DNA from: a virus
Virus record (IMG/VR): IMGVR_UViG_3300011258_000860
Location: 1 to 27,067 of that record
Reading direction: 5' to 3' (one strand)
DNA length: 27,067 bases
Numbering within the stretch: position 1 is the first letter of the stretch; each line of letters opens with the position of its first letter. Both the position numbers and the translations under genes were made by a program. This document shows positions 7,689 through 14,843 of this stretch, piece after piece. The notes under the pieces are model-generated. The model was not told the DNA's origin. It made no database searches and saw only the letters and a list, made by a program, of their open reading frames with translations.

Positions 7689-8470
7689 TTTAAACGGTGT
7701 CCAATGTTAATATCTCTTACAGCTTCAATCAAGCGCAGCTTTCCTTCATGACGCTCTGCAAAATTTACAAACTCTGAAGTGTCTTTAGGCAGACAATGCC
7801 CACCCCAACCAAATCTACCATCATAACCAGGCACTTCATTATGAGAATGTCCGATACGCTCATCAAGACCCAGAGCATAGACGGTAGAGTCATAGTCAAG
7901 TTCTGGATGTGCTTTCTGCATCAGGTTATAAAGATCATTAAAGAAAGTTACACGCATAGCAAGAAAAGAGTTTTCTGCATACTTGACATAACCTGCTTCT
8001 ACAATATCAAGAAACGCTTCTTCTGCAATGTCGATACAATCAGCAAACACATTTGCCCAGCCTTCTGCTTGACTAGGTTCACCACCAATAATCATTTTAG
8101 TCTCAGCAAGAAAGTCTTCTACAGAACTACGTCCACGCAGAAACTCTGGAGAGAAACAAACATTAGGATAGTTTTCTTTGAAGAATTGCAGTGTATCAAT
8201 ATCAGTAGTAGACTTGATTAGAATTGGTATGTCTTTACCAATAGCTTCTACAGTTTCAAGTACAAGAGAAGCATCACAATCTCCATTCGCACGTTCTGGT
8301 GTTGGCACACAGACTACAGCAGCATCACATGACTCCATGACTTCGATCAATGGAGTGCTATACTCTTCATAAGCAGGGTCTACAATATCATAATCAACTT
8401 TATCAGATTGATCAAATGCAGCGACCATTGCTTTGCCAACAAAGCCATATCCAACTACACAAACTTTCAT
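7685..8470 (-). CDS. Short UDP-sugar/nucleotide-sugar 6-dehydrogenase
   Basis: A protein of 261 aa. It opens with the NAD Rossmann loop MKVCVVGYGFVGKA and has VVCVPTP (52-58), the SPEFLRG motif (107-113) and AGYVKYAENSFLAMRVTF (159-176) with K163 and N167. The catalytic GGHCLPKD has Cys226 and Asp230. All catalytic residues of the UDP-glucose/UDP-ManNAc dehydrogenase family are therefore present. The C-terminal UDP-binding Rossmann domain of the 390-430-aa enzymes is missing, because the frame ends about 30 residues after the cysteine. The ATG at 8470 is the natural start, 1 bp after the preceding stop. The expected reaction is two-step oxidation of an NDP-hexose C6 to the uronic acid, for use by the neighbouring transferases. 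Confidence 0.85.
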   Translation of the reverse strand: MKVCVVGYGFVGKAMVAAFDQSDKVDYDIVDPAYEEYSTPLIEVMESCDAAVVCVPTPERANGDCDASLVLETVEAIGKDIPILIKSTTDIDTLQFFKENYPNVCFSPEFLRGRSSVEDFLAETKMIIGGEPSQAEGWANVFADCIDIAEEAFLDIVEAGYVKYAENSFLAMRVTFFNDLYNLMQKAHPELDYDSTVYALGLDERIGHSHNEVPGYDGRFGWGGHCLPKDTSEFVNFAERHEGKLRLIEAVRDINIGHRLK

Positions 8471-8471
8471 A

Positions 8472-9329
8472 CTATTCTCCAAAAAAATTCTCATAAAAAT
8501 CTCTGAACACAGAAACTTTCTGTTTTGCTATTTGTACATTCTGATCTATATATCTTTTATCCTTAAACATGTCAACAGGAACTTTTGGTAAAAGATGATC
8601 GTAGTTTAAGTTAGAACTTCTTTTCCAATTAGTTAGCATAGTGGGTGTACCTAAAGAAACACTAACTGATTGGCATAATCCATTATATCCAAATGCAAAT
8701 TCACTAGTGGCTAAATGATAATAAAGTTCTCTAATTGGTGTTCTATACTCAACTTCAACAACATCATACTCTAAAAGTTTCAAGTTTTCTTTGATTTCAT
8801 TCCATTCGGTATAGCTATATAATTCATCTGTCTCTCTACCATCAGTGACCCATATAACATCATTCGATGTTCCCATCATTGTATGTACAAATGTTGTTTT
8901 CCAAAATACAACTTTTTTAGGGACTCTATCTAAATGATTTTTTAGTGGCCAAAGAAGGGAACGCTTGTCTACACCCTTTACTTTTAAAATCTTATTGATG
9001 CTAATACAATCATCATTAAACTGTCTTTTTCTTTTTACATATTCTTTCCGACTATCAATTATTATATGATTAAATTTTACACTTACTTTTGATTTGAACT
9101 CTATCATTGAATGTAAATAATTAAATTTATCTAAGAATGATTCTAGTTCATCACAGTCTTTAAAATAAAAATTTTCATCTACATAAATACTTGACCAAAA
9201 GACATCAACAAATAAGTCTATTTCATTATATCTTGCGAGATAATAACTATAGGAAAGAACCCTAATCGCCTCAAAGTAGCTTGCCTCACCGAGAGATACT
9301 TCAATTTTATTTGAATTTACGAAAATCAT
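8472..9329 (-). CDS. Putative GT-B glycosyltransferase (GT9/heptosyltransferase-like)
   Basis: A protein of 285 aa, AT-rich by eye compared with the dehydrogenase next to it. The clearest landmark is LATSEFAFGYNGLCQSVSVSLGTPTMLT near residues 207-234, which looks like the C-terminal donor-binding part of GT-B enzymes ('l...a.l.ig.nsG..h.A.alG.P.v.l'). An N-terminal start of small alternating strands and helices fits a Rossmann half. I cannot identify catalytic residues. The first ATG (9329) overlaps the radical-SAM stop by 23 bp. Transfer of a sugar within the island is the best guess. The nucleotide composition suggests it was acquired separately from its neighbours. Confidence 0.55.
   Translation of the reverse strand: MIFVNSNKIEVSLGEASYFEAIRVLSYSYYLARYNEIDLFVDVFWSSIYVDENFYFKDCDELESFLDKFNYLHSMIEFKSKVSVKFNHIIIDSRKEYVKRKRQFNDDCISINKILKVKGVDKRSLLWPLKNHLDRVPKKVVFWKTTFVHTMMGTSNDVIWVTDGRETDELYSYTEWNEIKENLKLLEYDVVEVEYRTPIRELYYHLATSEFAFGYNGLCQSVSVSLGTPTMLTNWKRSSNLNYDHLLPKVPVDMFKDKRYIDQNVQIAKQKVSVFRDFYENFFGE
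8547..8575 (-). promoter_or_regulatory. Possible internal sigma70-type promoter
   Basis: On the minus strand TTGACA (8575-8570) is followed by exactly 17 bases and TATATA (8552-8547). This is the same pair and spacing as the intergenic element at 14107-14135. It lies inside the codons of the preceding transferase, about 80 bp before the dehydrogenase ATG, so it could give extra transcription of the sugar genes. Being within coding sequence, it may be chance. Confidence 0.35.
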
Positions 9330-10263
9330 TTAAATCAAAGTCCGTTCCATGCATTTTATACAAGTCTCTTTCATGGTTTGTATAGACAAGTACTTCTGGA
9401 TCATCAATTAAAAAATCGCAACCTTTACAAAAATCAGGATAATTTCCTGTAGTATGCTGCTTTCTCAATAGCTCATATGCATGTCCATTCCAGATTTCTT
9501 CTGCTGTATTATCTGATATATGCCCAAGAATAGCATCATCATCTCTACCGAGAACCTGACAACAAGGATGTACAGCGCCCCATTTACCTTCTGCACCCCC
9601 TGCTCGAATAACTAAGTCTGGTGAAAATGGTCTACCACAAGTCTTGACCTTACCCTCTCGACCATATTCAGGCTCATATACACCTGACCAATTATGCATC
9701 TTCCATATTTCAGTCTTTACACCAGCAGTTTCAACGATCTTGCGGTACTGCTCTACTTCATAGTCAATATTATCATTATCCATGACAAGATGATATGTAG
9801 ACACAACACAGTCTGAATCTGAGTCTTCTACATATCTCTGCATAGCTTCAAGGTTATTAATGACTTTTGTAAACTCTTTTGAGTTCATCCATGCCCAGTA
9901 TGTATCTGCATTATATCCAATGATAGAGAAGCGAAAGAAGTCTGCGCCAGCATCTACAACTCGCTTCATATAATCACCGTGCATACGATTGCCATTAGAA
10001 TACATGAAAGCTTTTGCTCCATGCTTTTTTACAACTCTTACATATTCGTCAAGATTAGAGTTCAGCGTAGGTTCACCACTACCTTCAAGATTAACAACCC
10101 GCAGACCATGATTAACTAACTGATCTACTGTCTCTTCAAAACGATTGAGAGACATCTTCTTCAGCCAGTTTTTACCTCTGCCCTCTGGTCTAGATTGTGG
10201 ACACATCTGACATGAATAATTACAGCCGCCATTAATCTCAATAACAGCACGATCAATATTCAT
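9307..10263 (-). CDS. Radical SAM/SPASM-domain enzyme
   Basis: A protein of 318 aa. The N-terminal GGCNYSCQMCP gives the CxxxCxxC of the radical SAM [4Fe-4S] cluster (C14, C18, C21). LEGSGEPTLN follows near residue 59, corresponding to the 'GGEP' SAM-binding strand. A C-terminal cysteine-rich region (KTCGRPF near 216, HPCCQV near 236, FCKGCDF near 284) plus the GHISDNTAEEIWNG stretch is the SPASM/twitch layout with auxiliary Fe-S clusters. Related enzymes act on peptides (RiPP maturation), sugars (epimerase or dehydratase chemistry) or cofactors. Here it is embedded between a nuclease and sugar genes, with TAATG coupling to the exonuclease. A sugar-tailoring role is the inference; no precursor peptide was seen next to it. 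Confidence 0.85.
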   Translation of the reverse strand: MNIDRAVIEINGGCNYSCQMCPQSRPEGRGKNWLKKMSLNRFEETVDQLVNHGLRVVNLEGSGEPTLNSNLDEYVRVVKKHGAKAFMYSNGNRMHGDYMKRVVDAGADFFRFSIIGYNADTYWAWMNSKEFTKVINNLEAMQRYVEDSDSDCVVSTYHLVMDNDNIDYEVEQYRKIVETAGVKTEIWKMHNWSGVYEPEYGREGKVKTCGRPFSPDLVIRAGGAEGKWGAVHPCCQVLGRDDDAILGHISDNTAEEIWNGHAYELLRKQHTTGNYPDFCKGCDFLIDDPEVLVYTNHERDLYKMHGTDFDLNDFRKFK

Positions 10264-10934
10264 TAACTTGCTTTATATTGTGCAATGACATCTTTCAGCC
10301 GATCAGTCCAGTTGTCACGATACTCAATAAACACCTGCGGCTCATAGTGATCTACAGCCATAATAGTAACAAGCTGATTGATAGGTGTGCCTGTACGCTC
10401 TTCCCACATCATTGCATATGCAGACTCTTGAATAAAGTAATTTGTGATCTTGTCTTTAGTCTTGTGTCGTTTTGATGTTTTGAAATCAATTACAGAAAGC
10501 TGTCCATCAAATTCAGCAATGCAATCAACTCGACCAGCGACACCAAGGCTATGACTATAAAGAGGTACTTCTTGCGCATAGATTTTTCCAATACGACTAT
10601 CAAGAATAGGTTGAACGTCCTTGAAAGAATTTACAATATGTGGCATATAGCCTTTTGCATAGTTTGGATCATTATCCAAATACTTTTCAATAATCGCATG
10701 TACGTCGGTGCCACGACCAGCAGCCTGTCTTGAGATTTTATTAGCTTCTTCTTCACCCACACGCTTTCGCCATTCCATAATCGCTTTACGAGTGAGAATA
10801 GAAAGTACAGTTGTAATAGACGGATATGCTTTACCGTCGGGTGTAAGATACTTTCGACCAGTCTCTTTTGTCTCAGATTCTAGATCATTGTATCCAATAT
10901 CAAAGTCTACATGTTCAAAAATTTTACGTTGCAT
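10263..10934 (-). CDS. PD-(D/E)XK exonuclease (RecB/MGME1-like)
   Basis: A protein of 223 aa. YPSITTVLS near residue 37 and RGTDVHAIIEKYL (75-86) are typical openings of the Cas4/RecB-like phage exonuclease group. The catalytic core is GRVDCIAEFDGQLSVIDFKTSKR, with D137 as the first acidic residue and D150-F-K152 as the D-x-K. This is followed by a QxxxYAxM helix (ESAYAMMWEE). It probably degrades or processes DNA ends during replication, recombination or host genome breakdown. Marine T4-like phages commonly carry such a gene. The start overlaps the cupin stop by 11 bp, and the next gene begins within its stop codon. It is functionally unrelated to the sugar genes that follow in the same transcript. 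Confidence 0.85.
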   Translation of the reverse strand: MQRKIFEHVDFDIGYNDLESETKETGRKYLTPDGKAYPSITTVLSILTRKAIMEWRKRVGEEEANKISRQAAGRGTDVHAIIEKYLDNDPNYAKGYMPHIVNSFKDVQPILDSRIGKIYAQEVPLYSHSLGVAGRVDCIAEFDGQLSVIDFKTSKRHKTKDKITNYFIQESAYAMMWEERTGTPINQLVTIMAVDHYEPQVFIEYRDNWTDRLKDVIAQYKAS

Positions 10935-11268
10935 AACCTACAGTCTCTCTAACGATATCATTATGATTAAACTCTGCCCAATATAGTTCAAAGGCAACAC
11001 AGTCTTCTACGACTTCAAACTGATGGTAAACACCTGGCTTAACTTTAGTCCACATACCAGCAGTCAATACTGTCTCATCAATCAAATCATAGTCATTTTG
11101 CCAAACACGAATTAGAAGTGCACCTGCTTCAACATAAAAGCCGTTCCACTTAAATTCATGTTTATGTTTGGAGCAAACACCACCTTTTCTTGCCTCAATA
11201 CGATGAAACTCTAATGCGGCGTTCGCTTCAATTAGTTCAGTGTTTCCCCACACTTTGCCTGCAATCAT
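10924..11268 (-). CDS. Small cupin protein
   Basis: A protein of 114 aa with a single cupin barrel. HRIEARKGGVCSKHKHEFKWNGFYVE gives the first motif (H35-x-H37-E38 ... E48), and KPGVYHQFEVVED the second (H82 within the P-G-x-x-H turn). The arrangement resembles the metal-binding site of mannose-6-phosphate isomerase type II and sugar-epimerase/WxcM-like cupins. A role as a sugar isomerase or a metal-dependent modifying enzyme is possible given the island downstream. Many phage cupins have no known function, so this is a fold assignment only. It starts 1 bp after the preceding 55-aa gene. Confidence 0.7.
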   Translation of the reverse strand: MIAGKVWGNTELIEANAALEFHRIEARKGGVCSKHKHEFKWNGFYVEAGALLIRVWQNDYDLIDETVLTAGMWTKVKPGVYHQFEVVEDCVAFELYWAEFNHNDIVRETVGYAT

Positions 11269-11269
11269 T

Positions 11270-11437
11270 TTACCACCATCCTAACTTATTACCATTGTGA
11301 ATAATAATCATAAAACATGCTACAATATGAGCAAGCCACCAGAAGGTTCTGATAGCAGCGATAGCATCGGCTTGTCGATCACTCTCTCCAACTTTTTCAC
11401 CTAAGCTTTTCGCCCATAATCTCCAAAGAGATTTCAT
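11270..11437 (-). CDS. 55-aa conserved phage membrane protein
   Basis: Read by eye from the ATG at 11437, whose first bases overlap the preceding stop as ATGA. The 55-aa product begins MKSLWRLWAKSLGEKVGESD. It continues through RQADAIAAIRT into a hydrophobic helix (TFWWLAHIVACFMIII, about residues 31-46) and a short tail ending KLGWW. The 'LWRLWAK-LGEKVG...A-AIRT + one TM helix' pattern is one I recognise from many small proteins of marine T4-like phages, all of unknown function. A single-span membrane protein with a positively charged N-terminus is expected. The tight spacing on both sides (4-bp overlap, 1-bp gap) supports it as a real gene. Confidence 0.8.
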   Translation of the reverse strand: MKSLWRLWAKSLGEKVGESDRQADAIAAIRTFWWLAHIVACFMIIIHNGNKLGWW

Positions 11438-12213
11438 TCCATTATCCTATACTGTTTTTTAATACGAAACTCATGATGGTCGCAGAAATGTTCGAGAACA
11501 AACTGCGCCAACCCTTCTATGTTATATAGTTCGACATTCAACATTGGATTGTTGTTATCTATCTTACCAACTTTAACTCCTTTATGCCAAAAAGTCAAGG
11601 AGTTTTTATAATTATTAATAATACTTAAAAACTCTAATCGAATGGAGGTATGTTCATTAGCAAACTCTTCGCTAAAAAACTTTGGTGTTGTGATATACTG
11701 ATAACAAGGTTCTCCATTTTGCCAATCAGTAGCCCAATCAAGTTTAATCTCTGGAGAGTTTGTGACAGCAACAGTATTAGTTGGGAACTCTTTTTGAATA
11801 TCCTTGGTGTCTGTAAAAACAGCATCAGCATCTACGATATATGCTTTAAGTTCAATAGGCTCTAGGATTCTATTGAGAGAGTATCTGTGTAGTCCAGTTT
11901 CAACGTAGTATTTACCTCTTCGGTGAAATATCGTTATAGGTTCAATAAACTGATACTTGTTGTCTGGCAACTGTTCGAACAGAGAATAAATCGAAGATAC
12001 TCTATACCAAATGTGATCGGTGTGAGCTAGTTCAAGCCTTAGATTACTAGGAATCCAGTCCTTACCGACTGTCGCCTCCCAGACCTTTACAGTAAATTGT
12101 CTTTCTTTAAATTCATTTGTATCATAAAAAGGAAGGTTCTTCCTCTTTTCGATTTTATTTACAATTTCTGAAGCATTTAATGAGATAGACTCATACTTAT
12201 CAAAAGTTCCCAA
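11434..12213 (-). CDS. ParB/sulfiredoxin-like protein, paralog 1 (TTG start)
   Basis: A protein of 259 aa, unrecognised by name. The core EPITIFHRRGKYYVETGLHRYSL (residues 91-113) has the 'P-I-x-V...Y-x-I-x-x-G-x-H-R' strand-turn of ParB/Srx folds, with G107-L-H-R110. PSNLRLELAH at 55-64 recalls the ParB 'P..l' approach. The C-terminus LAQFVLEHFCDHHEF matches the two following paralogs. No ATG is available near the start; a TTG at 12213 lies 7 bases after AAGAGG and overlaps the upstream stop by 14 bp, so I take it as the true start. In known families this fold binds or hydrolyses nucleotides (ParB CTPase, Srx ATPase, nucleases). The function here is unknown. Confidence 0.65.
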   Translation of the reverse strand: MGTFDKYESISLNASEIVNKIEKRKNLPFYDTNEFKERQFTVKVWEATVGKDWIPSNLRLELAHTDHIWYRVSSIYSLFEQLPDNKYQFIEPITIFHRRGKYYVETGLHRYSLNRILEPIELKAYIVDADAVFTDTKDIQKEFPTNTVAVTNSPEIKLDWATDWQNGEPCYQYITTPKFFSEEFANEHTSIRLEFLSIINNYKNSLTFWHKGVKVGKIDNNNPMLNVELYNIEGLAQFVLEHFCDHHEFRIKKQYRIME

Positions 12214-13105
12214 CTTTAAACCTCTTATCCATTATAAAGTCTGATACAGAAACATCACAAAATTTCCATAAAATAAATTGAATAAATCCAAATTCATCTT
12301 TTACTTTGATCTTAATCTTTTTCTTTGCATATTCATTAGGTATTAAACACAAGTAAGTGTCATCATCTTTATAAAAATACCACTCTTCACCAAATTCCAT
12401 AAAAAGACCAACAAAATCTAAGACGTTTTCAGAATGCTCTTTCATAATATCATCTCTGCTGGGATCATATCTAGAAGTCGGCATCATATGAGATTTAAAA
12501 AAATCTATGCGACTTCTATTGACTAACCTAAAAATAAATTGATCATCATATGTTGTCCAGTCCCAATTAACTTGACCAATTTGGTCTTCTATTTTTTTGG
12601 CTGCGGCTGAACCAAGTGAATAGATAATAGCATCAATTTTTCCACCCATAACTTTCGTGTAGTAATATCTTTGCTGGCCCAAAGAAACATGAAAGTTATT
12701 TTTAGGTTCATCATAAAGTATCATTGTAGGGTCATTAAATTTACCATACTTTAAAATAGCATTATGTAAAGAATATAAAGTAGCAGTTTTACGAATAACA
12801 GTAGAAACTACTCTGTCATATTCCAACTTAAAATCAAACATGTGCTGAAATGCAGACTCAGTATCCATACTAACACGATCAATAGGAAAGTCTTCTTTAT
12901 ACCCTATAACGTGATTGTAAATATCGGAAGTCGTATCACGGTTTTTTTCATCAAGTGGGCGATAAGGAAGATCACTATTTTCATTTAGTAGTTCTTTATG
13001 TGCTTCTATTGCAGACGGTGTTAATACAAGTGAATCCCAAGAGGTGCGAATTATATTTCTATAATCCAAGTCACCGACATATTCATGATGCTTTCCCATA
13101 ATCAT
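12200..13105 (-). CDS. ParB/sulfiredoxin-like protein, paralog 2
   Basis: A protein of 301 aa from the ATG at 13105, chosen because AGGA lies about 12 bases upstream and the only earlier start is a TTG at 13138. The core DPTMILYDEPKNNFHVSLGQQRYYY (about 125-149) aligns with the PIT...G-x-H-R core of its neighbours, but the HR is QR here (G143-Q-Q-R146). The catalytic or binding histidine is thus lost, and this copy may be structural or have changed specificity. EEWYFYKDDDTYLCLIP and the terminal FIQFILWKFCDVS match the other two copies in order. It overlaps paralog 3 by 23 bp and paralog 1 by 14 bp. Confidence 0.65.
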   Translation of the reverse strand: MIMGKHHEYVGDLDYRNIIRTSWDSLVLTPSAIEAHKELLNENSDLPYRPLDEKNRDTTSDIYNHVIGYKEDFPIDRVSMDTESAFQHMFDFKLEYDRVVSTVIRKTATLYSLHNAILKYGKFNDPTMILYDEPKNNFHVSLGQQRYYYTKVMGGKIDAIIYSLGSAAAKKIEDQIGQVNWDWTTYDDQFIFRLVNRSRIDFFKSHMMPTSRYDPSRDDIMKEHSENVLDFVGLFMEFGEEWYFYKDDDTYLCLIPNEYAKKKIKIKVKDEFGFIQFILWKFCDVSVSDFIMDKRFKVGNF

Positions 13106-13910
13106 AGAATTTTTTATTCCTAAAATTGGTGATATCAAAAAAGTAATCTAATACAAATTGCATTAAGCCAAGTTTATATGTTACTCCTGGATGTAGATTT
13201 ATTCTATATATCTCTTTGCTTCTGCTAGGAGATTGGAACAAAAATACGTCATCATAATAAAAGTGTAGTTGCGGCAGTTCTTTTAATGATTCAATAAATT
13301 GCAAAAGATCATGTAAATACTGATAATTAAAATCTTCATGAACTGTTGGCACAGGATTAAATCTATAAAAGTTTTTTATTTTATTCTCAAAATGCACTTC
13401 AAATGGGTAGGGTTCAGAAAGCTCAAGTTCTTTAGGCTCAAATCCATGAAGATAAAAAACATTGGCTTGAATTTTTACATTTTCTAAGCAATTGAACAAC
13501 AGACACCTGTGTGTTCCTGCTATAATTTCATATGCATCAGAGCCATCGAAAAATAGAGTGATAGGATTTTCAAATTTACAATCTCTAAGATAATTCTCAC
13601 ATACAACATAGGTTGTAGAAAAATAACGCATATGAGTTAAGTAAGCATCTCTATATTTTATAGGATCATTACTAGGACTATCATATGAAAATTTTATATC
13701 TTTAGGTAGTTCACTGATGGAGCCGACGCCATAGTTTCTGTTTGTCAACTGTGGCGTAAAATTATGTGCCGTTGCACGTTTAAAACCATCTTCTATAAGA
13801 TCAGAGTAGTCTTGTTGTAAATATTGACCTATTAGCTTATAGAAGCTAACTCCATTAATTTGATCAAGAGGTTTATCCTTACGATCTTTAGTCAATTCAA
13901 TAGAGTTCAT
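13083..13910 (-). CDS. ParB/sulfiredoxin-like protein, paralog 3
   Basis: A protein of 275 aa. The core ENPITLFFDGSDAYEIIAGTHRCLL (115-138) carries G132-T-H-R135. This is the clearest ParB-like 'G-x-H-R' of the three, preceded by a strand and a hairpin loop. The C-terminal region PQLHFYYDDVFLF then LMQFVLDYFFDITNF parallels the other paralogs. By eye the gene is AT-rich, as are its two relatives. The ATG at 13910 overlaps the 57-aa gene by 14 bp. The three together form a run of about 2.5 kb with no recognised function. A nucleotide-binding or DNA-interacting role is only a fold-based suggestion. Confidence 0.65.
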   Translation of the reverse strand: MNSIELTKDRKDKPLDQINGVSFYKLIGQYLQQDYSDLIEDGFKRATAHNFTPQLTNRNYGVGSISELPKDIKFSYDSPSNDPIKYRDAYLTHMRYFSTTYVVCENYLRDCKFENPITLFFDGSDAYEIIAGTHRCLLFNCLENVKIQANVFYLHGFEPKELELSEPYPFEVHFENKIKNFYRFNPVPTVHEDFNYQYLHDLLQFIESLKELPQLHFYYDDVFLFQSPSRSKEIYRINLHPGVTYKLGLMQFVLDYFFDITNFRNKKFYDYGKAS

Positions 13911-14070
13911 CTTCGATAAACTTTCGGTATTTTTTCATGTACTTCTCATTCTCTTCATCAAAATGAGTTTTTGAAGCCGCTTTATTTTTAGCTTTGATTG
14001 CCTCTTTTGACATACTTTTATGTCGTCCATTTTTCTTGTTGCGAGGGTCAAATCGTGAAAATTTAGCCAT
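13897..14070 (-). CDS. 57-aa basic hypothetical protein
   Basis: Read by eye from the ATG at 14070 to the TGA at 13897. The product begins MAKFSRFDPRNKKNGRHKSM, continues with KEAIKAKNKAASKTHF and ends in a charged helix (NEKYMKKYRKFIEDELY). It is strongly basic in the first 35 residues and acidic at the end, with no membrane segment. Basic N-termini of this sort are common in small phage proteins that bind nucleic acid or host RNA polymerase, but nothing specific is recognisable. It is the first gene after the promoter at 14107-14135, with AAGGAAA upstream as ribosome-binding site. Confidence 0.7.
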   Translation of the reverse strand: MAKFSRFDPRNKKNGRHKSMSKEAIKAKNKAASKTHFDEENEKYMKKYRKFIEDELY

Positions 14071-14106
14071 TATTCTAGTGCTTTCCTTTTATGTAGTTAC
14101 TTTAGT

Positions 14107-14135
14107 TATATAAATGACTTTTGCTACTGTGTCAA
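14107..14135 (-). promoter_or_regulatory. Sigma70-type promoter for the leftward island
   Basis: TTGACA (14135-14130) and TATATA (14112-14107) are separated by 17 bases on the minus strand, in the 68-bp gap after phoH. The -35 is perfect and the -10 matches 5 of 6 bases (ending TA rather than AT). The upstream context AACACTTGAC recurs at the promoter near 16540. It would drive the ParB-like genes, exonuclease and sugar island. Confidence 0.7.
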
Positions 14136-14138
14136 GTG

Positions 14139-14843
14139 TTATTTGATACCCAACATTTCTTTGGTCATGATATAATCACGAACAAATCCAGAGCGAACAA
14201 TGTCAGCCCATCCAAACTCAACAATTTCAAAGTCTTTCATATGATCGACAATATTCATAAACTGTAGAATACCATTCTTCTCTTTCTCTTTATCAAAGTC
14301 TGTCTGATAGTAATCACCACATGCAATGAGTCTACAGTTTCTACCAACACGGGTAACAACAGAGTCTAACTCATGAAAGTTCAAGTTCTGCATTTCATCA
14401 ATAATGACAATTGCATTATTAAATGTAGTACCTCGAATGTATGAGGTGGTTTCAAACTGAATAGTGCCTGTCTGCTTCAGTTTGTTCCATGCATCTGCTA
14501 CACCAAAAAGCTCACTACAGATAGCTCGATATGGCAGAGTAAATACATTTTCTTTTTCTTCTTTCGTACCTGGCTGAAAGCCTTGCTCTCTAGTAGCTAC
14601 AGCAGAGCGAATGAGTACAATATTGTCATACTCAGTTTCTTTTTCTAGCACCTCTTCAAGAGCAAGATAAAGAGCCATAAATGTCTTACCTGTACCTGCT
14701 GAACCAGACAGCATAAGATTGTTACCTTCTTCAAACAAAGAAAAAGCTTTTTCTTGATTCTTTGTGATCGGTTCAATTTCTGGAAGATCGTCCAGACGAA
14801 TTTTCATTGCATTCATTTTTCGCACTTGCTTTTTGCTAGACAT
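14139..14843 (-). CDS. phoH: PhoH-like ATPase
   Basis: A protein of 234 aa. A PhoH-type P-loop LMLSGSAGTGKTFMAL lies near residues 43-58. It is followed by VLIRSAVATREQGFQPG, which matches the PhoH 'R.......GFLPG' signature, and by Walker B NAIVIIDEMQNL. CRLIACGDYYQTDF comes next, corresponding to the 'G.GD..Q.D' segment. The length is close to the single-domain phage PhoH proteins that are very common in marine myoviruses. Proposed functions include ATP-dependent RNA unwinding or degradation; the link to phosphate starvation comes from the bacterial namesake. The ATG at 14843 overlaps the previous stop by 8 bp; a TTG directly before it is also possible. Confidence 0.93.
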   Translation of the reverse strand: MSSKKQVRKMNAMKIRLDDLPEIEPITKNQEKAFSLFEEGNNLMLSGSAGTGKTFMALYLALEEVLEKETEYDNIVLIRSAVATREQGFQPGTKEEKENVFTLPYRAICSELFGVADAWNKLKQTGTIQFETTSYIRGTTFNNAIVIIDEMQNLNFHELDSVVTRVGRNCRLIACGDYYQTDFDKEKEKNGILQFMNIVDHMKDFEIVEFGWADIVRSGFVRDYIMTKEMLGIK

